Source: Planctomycetota bacterium (GTDB lineage Bacteria; Planctomycetota; UBA1135). Taken from it: a DNA stretch of 64,000 nt. Position 1 is the first letter of the stretch, and each line of letters begins with the position of its first letter. Both the position numbers and the translations under genes were made by a program. Positions 1 through 6,856 of the stretch are shown here, piece after piece. The DNA lies in contig JAQBXR010000012.1 in the NCBI GenBank assembly GCA_027623295.1, positions 1 through 64,000 of the forward strand. Direction: 5' to 3'. Under the pieces are notes generated by a model. It saw only the letters and a list, made by a program, of their open reading frames with translations. It ran no database searches and was not told where the DNA came from.

Positions 1-64
1 CATGCGTCTGCATAAGCTGGCTAAGGGGCTGCAGCCCTAAATTACGTTCAAGATTTTCACTCAT
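1..64 (-). CDS. Small conserved protein, N-terminal part only (runs off the window)
   Basis: The reading frame starts at ATG (64 to 62) and leaves the window at base 1, giving MSENLERNLGLQPLSQLMQT and onward. A good ribosome binding site, AGGAG, lies about 9 bases upstream. The start overlaps the end of the DUF3565 gene (its TGA is at 59 to 57) in another frame, so the two are probably translationally coupled. The product cannot be named from 21 residues. Confidence 0.5.
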   Translation of the reverse strand, partial: MSENLERNLGLQPLSQLMQTH

Positions 65-293
65 CTTTTGGCGCTCCTAGTACGCACTTCTTGCACGACA
101 ACAAGGTTCCCAAATGTGCGGCACGGCCAGCTTCTTGAGTCACCCAGTCACGCTCCATCATCGGTGGATGGTGGCGCACATGCTGGAAATGCCCGCAAGC
201 AAGCTCTGCCACCCAGTGATTTTCATCATCTAAATGGTACCCAGTGATACACCGGAGTTGGCTCTTACCTGGACCTTCATCGACATCCATCAT
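57..293 (-). CDS. DUF3565 family small protein
   Basis: A protein of about 78 residues with the DUF3565 pattern: an N-terminal GYHLDDENHWVAEL stretch, then CGHFQHVRHHPP, a central W, GRAAHLGTLLSC and a final CKKC. The conserved Cys/His pairs suggest a metal site, but the function of the family is unknown. The frame stays open upstream to 329, inside the T-rich tail of a terminator. I therefore prefer the tandem ATG codons at 293/290, which fit the usual family N-terminus. It lies downstream of the TGA-containing thioredoxin gene but is separated from it by a terminator. It overlaps the next small gene by 8 bases. Confidence 0.75.
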   Translation of the reverse strand: MMDVDEGPGKSQLRCITGYHLDDENHWVAELACGHFQHVRHHPPMMERDWVTQEAGRAAHLGTLLSCKKCVLGAPKDE

Positions 294-332
294 GTGGGGA
301 AAGCTTAACGAGGGGCACGATGTAAACACAAG

Positions 333-365
333 AAAACCCGGAAGCTCCGAGAAGCTGCCGGGTTT
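333..365 (-). terminator. Rho-independent terminator after the first TGA-containing thioredoxin gene
   Basis: Outer arms AAACCCGG (334-341) and CCGGGTTT (358-365) pair fully, and the inner arms AGCT (343-346) and AGCT (353-356) add four pairs around a 6-base loop. On the minus strand the hairpin is followed by TTTTCTTGTGTTT. It sits 22 bases past the stop codon of the gene at 387-1334. Confidence 0.8.
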
Positions 366-386
366 CCAATTTATGCGGTAGATCTC

Positions 387-1334
387 TTAGGAATCTACCT
401 TGGCATCTTCGCGCATTTTCTTAAGCACTTCGCCTTGCTGCTCAAAGAAGGGCTTTACCGATTCTTCCTCGCCATACTTCTCTTGGAGAGCCTTCAGGGC
501 TTTCTCAAACAAGTCGGCGTCGGATTCAGTCTTGGCGTAATTCATGATGAGGCCCCAATAGGATCCCACGGCATCGCCCGTTGGAATACGGCCTTCCTCA
601 GCCATGTCCTTGAACTTTTTGCCCGCAGCTGCTGCAGCATCGTCGGAATCAATGGAATCTAGAATGCTCATGACCTCTAGGTTTAAAAGCATGCCTTGGA
701 TCTCTTGCGTCTGCTCAGCACTTAGCTTCTTGAGGGAAGCAAAGGTAGCTTTCGCCTCTTCAAAGTCAATTACCCCAAGGCGCAGTTGAGCCATGAAGAG
801 TTCATTCTCCAAGCCCTTCTCACCTTTGGCGATTCTCTTTTCAATGTTCTTAACCACCATCATCGACTCAAGAGCCGCTTCAAAAGCGGCTACATCGCGA
901 CCTTTTGGCTCACCGAGAACAGTGCCATCGGCATCCATGAATTTCAGGGTTGGAAAACCACGTCCACCAATTTCGGAGAACAAAGACTCATCTTTGCGAT
1001 CTTCAATGTGAGTGGTGACATGAAGATAAGGAACGACTTTCGATGCAAAGGCCGGAAACTCTTCGGAGGAAAGCGAACCGCCTTCCAAGGAGTTACAGGG
1101 AGGTCATGGCGAGTAGGAACGAGTGAAGTAAACAAAAATTAACTTCCCTTCTTCCTTAGCGATCTTGCGCGCTTCGTCGTAATCAAGAATCCAGTTGCCG
1201 TGAGCCACGAAGGACTTGGCTAACTTTGCTTCTAGCTTGGTTTGCAACGGGTCAACGTCTTCCTGGGCAACAGCAGGTGCTGCCAAGCAAAGACCAAGCA
1301 ACGCCGGAGCAAGCAGTTTGGTGAATGAATGCAT
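387..1334 (-). CDS. Exported thioredoxin-fold protein with in-frame TGA, probable selenoprotein (UxxC)
   Basis: Seen directly: a signal peptide (MHSFTKLLAPALLGLCLAAP, then AVAQ) is followed by a thioredoxin-like domain. At codon 77 (1106 to 1104) there is a TGA, and the same frame continues without another stop to 387, giving 315 residues. Around the TGA the protein reads VYFTRSYSP-U-PPC-NSLEGG, so TGA replaces the first Cys of the CxxC redox motif and Cys80 is the resolving residue. The cis-proline motif (GGRGFPTLKF) follows at about residue 120, after the TGA, so both halves are needed for one fold. The C-terminal 170 residues look helical. A SECIS-like hairpin lies at the right distance. 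Known: bacteria decode UGA as selenocysteine using SelA, SelB, SelC and SelD. Inference: a periplasmic thiol oxidoreductase. Without selenocysteine it would be a nonsense pseudogene, but the exact position of the TGA argues against that. A start only at TTG 1088 would leave out the signal peptide and active site. Confidence 0.85.
1058..1093 (-). promoter_or_regulatory. SECIS-like hairpin inside the coding region, downstream of the TGA
   Basis: On the mRNA, GGAAGGC (1086 to 1080) pairs with GCUUUCC (1074 to 1068), seven pairs with one G-U, around the loop GGUUC (1079 to 1075). The loop begins 25 bases after the UGA. A lower stem, ACUCCUU (1093 to 1087) with GAAGAGU (1064 to 1058), adds six pairs with one mismatch and a 3-base bulge. 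As I recall it, the bacterial SECIS consensus asks for a short apical loop with G in the first two positions, 16-37 bases after UGA, and this fits. The E. coli fdhF element also has GGU in its loop. Confidence 0.65.
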
Positions 1335-1685
1335 GGGTGTATGGGTTTGAGTCGGAAAATTCCGAGCTTGGCCATTCTATAGCTGAGTGCTCCCAGATGC
1401 CTGGGATAACTTGGAACTGTCTAACAGATATCAGGCAAAAATCGCCTAACCGTCGCCTCTCTTGGACTTTGGGTCCGTGTTTGGAAACTGAGAAACCCAA
1501 AACACTCCCTCATCCATGGCAGGAAGGCGCGGGAGGAGGCTCATTGCGGCCAGAACGCTGAAGTTCCGCACTAGGAGCAAGAAGCGGAAGTAAAGGGCAG
1601 ATTTAAAGGGCAATCATGGGGTTCCTCCTGAACAAGGGAAGTATGCCTAACCCCATTCCGCTTATTTCGCCCCGCTGGGGTTTTC
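1335..1685. other. Intergenic region of 351 bases with no supported gene
   Basis: No reading frame here has family features. The region holds the upstream side of the TGA-containing thioredoxin gene and the downstream side of the gene ending at 1686. The only structures I see are a short inverted repeat at 1352-1365 (TCGGAA-AA-TTCCGA, 18-31 bases upstream of the start codon) and a weak GC-rich repeat at about 1653-1686 (AACCCC and GGGGTT) that could end transcription of the gene at 1686. I could not identify a convincing promoter. Confidence 0.5.
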
Positions 1686-2687
1686 CTAGGGAATCGAAAC
1701 TTGAAGCGAGTTGGTCAATTCCGTGGTGGAATCTGCAAGAAATACGACCGATTGCATGTACAACGTTGATCCCGAAGCCCCTGAAGGCAAGGTCGACGTG
1801 AAGTTAAAAGTACCACTTTCATCGGCCGGAAAGCGTGGGGTCACGCGGAATGGGCTGGTCACATCGAGAGCGCCGAAGGGAGTCACCGTTGGGCCAGGCC
1901 CAAGCGAGGAAACGACAAAGGCTACAAAGCTATCGGAGCCCAATCTTGTGGCCTCTAAAGTTAGGTATTGGCCAGGAATGAGGCTGGTCACTTCAAATTC
2001 CGGCTCGCGTTCGAGCACCGTGGTCATCATGTTTTCCCAAATACGTACGGAGCTGCCGTCTCCAATCCAGGTGTCCCCTGCTACATCTAAAACGAAAGTG
2101 GCGATGGTGCGGCCATCGTTCCCCAACACCATCACAGGCCGTGCTGGATTCGCAAGGTAGCCGAGGCCAATCGCAGTTCCTGTTGGTGTGAACTCGTCTC
2201 CATCGTCAGCCCAGTGAGTGTGCCAATCGCTAATGGGCATGGTGACACCCTGAAAGACTTGAGAAGCGCCTGAATCTTGAAAGGTTTGACTCACCATGCT
2301 GAGGTCGCTTGGAGCTGACAATTCAAAAGGTGCGAGCAGAAGGGAATTGGCGGAGCCATCCCAATCCCAAAACGACATGACGGCAACCCCTCCTCCATTT
2401 ACATAATTCACCAAGGGTTGCCAACCTCCCGATGGCAGGGTGCCCGGGCATTCCACGACCACGAGGTCCCAAGCTTGGCTTGCAAGGACGGTATTGAAAG
2501 TTCCGCTGGCTTCCACAGTGGTGGAAGTTGGATAGAGATTTTGAGCTGCCGTCTGAGCAGATTGATGGTGAGATCCATTTTCATAGACCAAAACTTGGGG
2601 TTCACCGCCAGCGGTTTGCGAGTTTGCAAGCAAGGGGCTCGCAGACAGAGCAAGGAAGAGAAGTAGGTTTGGAAGGGAGTTGTGCAT
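1686..2687 (-). CDS. Secreted protein with amidotransferase-like fold and C-terminal beta domain
   Basis: 333 residues from ATG 2687; an upstream extension to 2774 lacks a signal peptide, so I reject it. The N-terminus (MHNSLPNLLLFLALSASPLL, then ANSQ) is a signal peptide. Residues ~25-230 contain LVYENG, WDLVVVECPG, LVNYVNGGGVAVMSFWD and PVMVLGNDGRTIATFVLD, a pattern like the class I glutamine amidotransferase-like folds of exported proteins. No catalytic Cys is apparent. Residues ~235-333 form a separate beta-rich domain beginning with EVTSLIPGQYLTLEA and containing SSLGPGPTVTPFGALDV. Such tails recur in secreted planctomycete proteins. An 18-base palindrome lies about 95 bases upstream. 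Function unknown. Confidence 0.65.
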   Translation of the reverse strand: MHNSLPNLLLFLALSASPLLANSQTAGGEPQVLVYENGSHHQSAQTAAQNLYPTSTTVEASGTFNTVLASQAWDLVVVECPGTLPSGGWQPLVNYVNGGGVAVMSFWDWDGSANSLLLAPFELSAPSDLSMVSQTFQDSGASQVFQGVTMPISDWHTHWADDGDEFTPTGTAIGLGYLANPARPVMVLGNDGRTIATFVLDVAGDTWIGDGSSVRIWENMMTTVLEREPEFEVTSLIPGQYLTLEATRLGSDSFVAFVVSSLGPGPTVTPFGALDVTSPFRVTPRFPADESGTFNFTSTLPSGASGSTLYMQSVVFLADSTTELTNSLQVSIP

Positions 2688-2779
2688 TTCAAGAAAAGGG
2701 CTAAATATCGAGTATAACAGACAAGCAGAGCCCGGTTTTGACAGATGAGGAACCACTGCTTGCCCCGGTAGCATTCCAA

Positions 2780-2797
2780 TGTCACCCTAGGGTGACA
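2780..2797. promoter_or_regulatory. Perfect 18-base palindrome, candidate operator
   Basis: TGTCACCCTAGGGTGACA is identical to its own reverse complement. It lies between the lipoprotein gene (ending at 2915) and the secreted protein gene (starting at 2687), about 93 bases upstream of the latter. Its length, full symmetry and intergenic position suggest a dimeric transcription factor site. No T-run follows on either strand, so a terminator is unlikely. Confidence 0.5.
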
Positions 2798-2914
2798 AAT
2801 GAAGCCTCGCGAACTTGATTTGGTATGGAAAGCCCTCGTAGATCCCAAATCGTCGCGCGGGGCTGGTGCTGAGCCTTTGTTTTTAGTCGTGCAGTTAATT
2901 CCAGTGAAATCTCA

Positions 2915-3490
2915 CTAGTTTTCAAATTGTAAAGAGCGCAAGGCTTGGTTCAAGTGCAACCAAACCTGGTGCTCTTTCGCTTTTGGGCTTGCTCGCACCC
3001 GCAACACTGTCCCACCGGAATCCAGTGGAAGGGCCTCCACAATGAGGTTCAAATGCAATTCCTCCATAGTTACAAAACTATCGATCAAGTCGATTTGCAT
3101 TTCATAAACCCCATGACCCAGAACTTGCATTTGGACCGTTGCGGGATCATCGCCCACATCTTCATTACGATCTTCGGCAACCGCGATAATGAGCCCATCG
3201 TAGTAAAGCTCAAAAATCTCCAAAATACGTTGCTCGGACATGGAGCTTTCCTCCACCTGCATAAGAAAAACGTAAGACCAAAAATCTTCGGCCTCAGCGT
3301 CGAACATGCCTGGTGCAAAGAGGAGGATTTCCTCCCCCGCCGGCATCCTTGGAGCGAACTGAGGTGGCATGGTGATCTCTTCGCGATACCAGTCTTCCAG
3401 ACCTTTTGAGGTGACCTCGCTTTCCAAGGTAGGAGGTGCGGCACAGGCGCTCATCAAAAAGATGGCGGCAAGGTAGATAGGCAAGCGCAT
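2915..3490 (-). CDS. Predicted lipoprotein of unknown function
   Basis: 191 residues from ATG 3490. The N-terminus MRLPIYLAAIFLMSAC carries a lipobox-like end (L-M-S-A-C), so the mature protein would begin at Cys16 and be lipid-anchored. The rest is acidic and rich in alternating hydrophobic residues (VQMQVLGHGVYEMQIDLIDS, then LHLNLIVEALPLDSGGTVL), which suggests a beta-sandwich. I do not recognise the family. It lies just downstream of the tRNA terminator, so it probably has its own promoter within the tRNA/terminator stretch. Confidence 0.6.
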   Translation of the reverse strand: MRLPIYLAAIFLMSACAAPPTLESEVTSKGLEDWYREEITMPPQFAPRMPAGEEILLFAPGMFDAEAEDFWSYVFLMQVEESSMSEQRILEIFELYYDGLIIAVAEDRNEDVGDDPATVQMQVLGHGVYEMQIDLIDSFVTMEELHLNLIVEALPLDSGGTVLRVRASPKAKEHQVWLHLNQALRSLQFEN

Positions 3491-3509
3491 AACAGATTCT
3501 AGTGTGGCC

Positions 3510-3551
3510 AAAAAAAACCGGAGGTCGCGCGAATAAGCGTGACCTCCGGTT
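3510..3551 (-). terminator. Strong Rho-independent terminator after the tRNA gene
   Basis: Perfect 11-base arms, AACCGGAGGTC (3516-3526) and GACCTCCGGTT (3541-3551), enclose a 14-base loop. On the minus strand the second arm runs into eight T residues. It begins 5 bases after the 3' CCA end of the tRNA. Confidence 0.9.
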
Positions 3552-3556
3552 CCGAA

Positions 3557-3633
3557 TGGTAGGGGAAAAGGGACTCGAACCCCCGACCCGCGGATTATGA
3601 TTCCGCTGCTCTAACCAACTGAGCTATTCCCCC
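3557..3633 (-). tRNA. tRNA with CAU anticodon (elongator Met or Ile2)
   Basis: A 77-base cloverleaf on the minus strand. The acceptor GGGGGAA pairs with TTCCCCT (one G-U at 1:72), followed by discriminator A and an encoded CCA. The D arm is GCTC-AGTTGGTTA-GAGC, the anticodon stem GCGGA/TCCGC encloses ATCATAA (anticodon CAT), and the T loop is TTCGAGT. The paired 1:72 position and the absence of three G-C pairs beside the anticodon loop exclude the initiator tRNA. CAU could be elongator methionine, or isoleucine-2 if C34 is converted to lysidine by TilS, and the sequence alone does not decide. Confidence 0.93.
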
Positions 3634-3668
3634 GTGCACCTAAGGCAGGTGCTTTTCGGCCGGACATT

Positions 3669-5144
3669 CTAGCCCTCTGGTGCGGAATCCTCAAGAGCAG
3701 ACGGACATTCTTGAAGGCGTTTCATGCTGCGTTTCTTGCCAAGAATACGGACTACATCGGCGAGTTCAGGCCCACCTAGGGTCCCTGTCAGGGCTGCACG
3801 TACCGGTTTCATGACCTTGCCCATGCCTAGCCCAAGCTCCTCTGCAACAGTTTTCACGGTTGCGCTGAAATCTTCCATTGGCCAGGAGCTAGCATCGACG
3901 GCCTTGGCGACGGCTTGAAGAACACTAGACACACCCTCGGCTTGCAGGGCTTTTTGCGCTTTCTGGTCGTACTCCGGTAGTTCCCCAAACATACCTGCAG
4001 CCTGTGCTGGCAGTTCCGAAAAGAGCGTGATGCGTTCCTGGAAGACGGAGACTAAGGACTGCAACTCAGCATCGGCAGAGGCGTCTGGGCTAACCAAATC
4101 CGCATCAATCAGGTATGGGAGTACTGCTGCGGTGAAGGACGGTGTAGCCATACGTCGGATCCAATCACCACACAGCCAGTGCAGTTTATCGGTATCGAAA
4201 ATCGCGCCACTTTTGGAAATACGCTTCAGATCAAAAACTTGCAGCAACTCCTCGCGGGTGAATACATCGGTCTTGTCGTCGATCGAAAAGCCAAGCAGAC
4301 AAAGGAAGTTGAACAGGGCATCGACCGGGTAACCCTTGGTGATGTAATCCCCCAACGCAGTGTCGCCAGTGCGTTTCGAAAGCTTCTTGCCGTCTTGCCC
4401 AAGAATCAGCGGCACGTGCGCGTATTCCGGTTCCGCTAACCCGAGGGCGCGGTAAACCAAAACCTGCTTCGGGGTATTCACGAGGTGTTCTTCCCCGCGG
4501 ATGACATGGCTAATCTCCATGGCGGAGTCATCCAGTGCGCAAACAAAGTTGTAAGTCGGCATGCCATTTGGACGCACCGCAACCCAGTCCTCCATATCAT
4601 TAGACGAAAAAGCAACTGCCCCACGGATGTGATCCTTAATCACAATCTCCTCACCTTCCGGCACCCGGAACCGCAAGACGTTCTTCTCACCAGCAGCATG
4701 ACGCGCTTCCGCATCTTGCTTGCTCAAGTCACGAAAACGTGGATCAAAACGCCAATTGGTTTTTGCAGCACGGGCTGCTTCGCGTTGCACTTCCAGTTCT
4801 TCGGCACTTGCAAAACAACGGTAAAGCCAACCTTCCTCCACACCACGAGCCATAGCAGCCTGGTATGTGTGGACCCGTTGACTTTGAAAGTAAGGGCCAT
4901 AGTTGCCATCGGCCTCGGGGCCTTCATCCCAATCCAGACCCAGCCAACGCATGGAATCTAGAATCGACTGCAACGATTCCTCGGAGTTGCGCTCGATATC
5001 GGTGTCTTCGATACGCAGCAGAAAAGTGCCGCCACGACTACGCGCATAGGCCCAGTTGAACAAGGCAGTACGGGCCCCACCGATATGCAACATACCGGTG
5101 GGCGATGGCGCGAAACGAACTCTTACAGGGCGGCTTTCGGTCAT
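3669..5144 (-). CDS. gltX: Glutamyl-tRNA synthetase
   Basis: 491 residues, the normal length for bacterial GltX. It charges tRNA-Glu with glutamate using ATP in the cytoplasm. The class I signatures are clear: the HIGH-type motif in APSPTGMLHIGGARTALFNW near residue 15 and the KMSKS-type motif in DGKKLSKRTGD near residue 255. The C-terminal helical anticodon-binding domain is present and ends with AALTGTLGGPELADVVRILG. It starts 25 bases after the stop of the MuiA-like gene and lies 35 bases before the tRNA gene, so the three may share a transcript ended by the terminator at 3510-3551. No sign that it is a GluQ paralogue, which would lack the C-terminal domain. Confidence 0.95.
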   Translation of the reverse strand: MTESRPVRVRFAPSPTGMLHIGGARTALFNWAYARSRGGTFLLRIEDTDIERNSEESLQSILDSMRWLGLDWDEGPEADGNYGPYFQSQRVHTYQAAMARGVEEGWLYRCFASAEELEVQREAARAAKTNWRFDPRFRDLSKQDAEARHAAGEKNVLRFRVPEGEEIVIKDHIRGAVAFSSNDMEDWVAVRPNGMPTYNFVCALDDSAMEISHVIRGEEHLVNTPKQVLVYRALGLAEPEYAHVPLILGQDGKKLSKRTGDTALGDYITKGYPVDALFNFLCLLGFSIDDKTDVFTREELLQVFDLKRISKSGAIFDTDKLHWLCGDWIRRMATPSFTAAVLPYLIDADLVSPDASADAELQSLVSVFQERITLFSELPAQAAGMFGELPEYDQKAQKALQAEGVSSVLQAVAKAVDASSWPMEDFSATVKTVAEELGLGMGKVMKPVRAALTGTLGGPELADVVRILGKKRSMKRLQECPSALEDSAPEG

Positions 5145-5169
5145 GACTTAGCCCTGTAGCTTAACTCCC

Positions 5170-6831
5170 CTAGCGCTCGTTGAGTACCGGGTCCAAGTCC
5201 TCATCGAAGGATAGTACGTATCCCCAGCGCACACTATGGGTGGAACCGGGTGCCATAACCAGACGCCAGCGGTAGATGCCTTGCTCTTCGCGAGCAATTA
5301 GGTCATCGGCCTCTTCCAGTGGTTGAGGCTGTAAATCCTCGAGTTCGACCTCAATACGATCGTCTAGCTGAAGCGGCATGGCCTCTTCTACCAGGACCGT
5401 GACCTTGCTTCGTGCGCTTGCGCTTAGGCGGAGCGTTGCGCGGTATTTGCGCGTCAGGGTTGAGGTCGAAGACAGTGAAAAGCGCCCCGGATTCTTGCGT
5501 TCATCCTCCACCATTTCCCAGGCCACGGTGAGGTTCGGGTCGATGCCAAGATTAAGCACAGTACTGTCGCCTTGCCTTAAATTTGGAAAACTAGCTTCTC
5601 CAAGATAGTCGGGGCCGAGAAACACCTGCGCCCGACCAGGTAGAAGTGGCACCTCTCCGGTGTGGGTCACTTTGGCACGCAAATAGGCCTTGTCAGACAA
5701 AGACGGAACTACATAACGCTCCGGTCGGACTTCCAAAGGAAGCTCACGGATACGGAAACGATGTGCCTCACCGTTACCGCGCACCGTGGATGCGCCAGGC
5801 AAGAGAAACTGAGTGGTGATACCGAAATCGCGCACCGTCACTTCCGGTGCCTTGGATTTCACCGGCCTCGGTTCCCCCGCAAGGCCAGAATCCAATTCAC
5901 TGTCAGCAGCGGCGTAGCCGAGCTCCATCAAAGTGCCGGACCTTAAGCGCGAACGGCCGTAACTGCGCAGCGGAACTTCCGGCGGATCCAAACCGAGGTT
6001 TGGCATGCTGGTGCTCAACAGTAATTCCACGCCTTCCCAATCTTCGCCGGTGCGTTGGGAAATCTGTCCTACCAAACCGACATTCACGCCAGTCAAGTCG
6101 GGGGCAACCCGCACGTCATAGGCCGGCTCCCACCAGGCGCCATCGGCAAGATTGATGAGGCGCAAACGAACGGTGCCGACGCGTTCCACAAAAACCGACA
6201 CCCGTGCTTCACGGTAAGTCTGGGACCCTCGGCTCTGTAGGCGTCCCAGTTGATTCTCTAAGTCGACGATCTTCACCTGCAGCTCATCGGCTTCTCTTTC
6301 CTTATGCGCCGATTGACGATCGAGAGAAGACATTTCGGCTTGCAAGTAATCCAAGCGTTCCTTGAGATCGCTGGGTAACAAACCGCCTACCGTTGGATCG
6401 GTTTTCTGGGCATCGATCAAGGCCAATAAAGTGGCTCGGGCGGACGCAATTCCTTTCTCATCACTTGTGGTCATGCGCACTTGCCAACGTAAGTTCTCGA
6501 GATCCTTGCGCATGACATCGGCATCGCTGCCCTCATCTGGAGTGCCAACACGACTGCGCAGCTCTAAGCCTTGCACCACGACATCGCCCGAAACCACTTC
6601 GGTTTGGAATGAGGACACTTGGGCGGACATAGGTAAAGGTCCAACCACCAAAGTCATGGGGCCCGTTGCGGTGGCCTCGACCTCCACAATCCGTTCCGCG
6701 AGGGCAGTACCTGGATAAACCGTAACCCGTTCTAAAGTCGAACTGGCTTGGATCGTTTCTCCCTGGGGAGCAGCCTTTAAAGCCCCTACAAAAAGGAAAG
6801 GAATACATAGAGTGAGGAGGCGTAGGTCCAT
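5170..6831 (-). CDS. MuiA-family protein (DUF4140/DUF4139)
   Basis: 553 residues with a signal peptide (MDLRLLTLCIPFLFVGALKA). After it comes the DUF4140-type region (LERVTVYPGTALAERIVEVE, residues ~32-130), then a coiled-coil stretch rich in Leu, Glu and Gln (SDLKERLDYLQAEMSSLDRQ and onward, ~165-215), and the DUF4139 beta-rich half (~220-553), beginning ARVSVFVERVGTVRLRLINL. The family is named after a mucoidy inhibitor but has no established biochemical function; its architecture suggests an exported scaffold or adhesion-related protein. It is divergent from trmFO, whose start lies 25 bases beyond its own, so the two promoters must overlap coding sequence. Confidence 0.8.
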   Translation of the reverse strand: MDLRLLTLCIPFLFVGALKAAPQGETIQASSTLERVTVYPGTALAERIVEVEATATGPMTLVVGPLPMSAQVSSFQTEVVSGDVVVQGLELRSRVGTPDEGSDADVMRKDLENLRWQVRMTTSDEKGIASARATLLALIDAQKTDPTVGGLLPSDLKERLDYLQAEMSSLDRQSAHKEREADELQVKIVDLENQLGRLQSRGSQTYREARVSVFVERVGTVRLRLINLADGAWWEPAYDVRVAPDLTGVNVGLVGQISQRTGEDWEGVELLLSTSMPNLGLDPPEVPLRSYGRSRLRSGTLMELGYAAADSELDSGLAGEPRPVKSKAPEVTVRDFGITTQFLLPGASTVRGNGEAHRFRIRELPLEVRPERYVVPSLSDKAYLRAKVTHTGEVPLLPGRAQVFLGPDYLGEASFPNLRQGDSTVLNLGIDPNLTVAWEMVEDERKNPGRFSLSSTSTLTRKYRATLRLSASARSKVTVLVEEAMPLQLDDRIEVELEDLQPQPLEEADDLIAREEQGIYRWRLVMAPGSTHSVRWGYVLSFDEDLDPVLNER

Positions 6832-6856
6832 GGCTTGGCTATTCTATGAGGTTCTG

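Noticed and set aside
1104..1106. TGA as a nonsense mutation making 387-1334 a pseudogene
   Set aside because: The frame downstream is intact for 238 codons, TGA hits precisely the redox Cys position, a SECIS-like hairpin follows, and a second gene shows the same pattern. I keep it only as the alternative.
1252..1561. Open frames on both strands in the 1335-1685 gap
   Set aside because: No family features, no ribosome binding site, composition unlike neighbours; they are chance frames.
3557..3633. Initiator tRNA-fMet or selenocysteine tRNA
   Set aside because: Position 1:72 is paired and the anticodon stem lacks three G-C pairs, so it is not the initiator. The anticodon is CAU and the length 77, so it is not tRNA-Sec.
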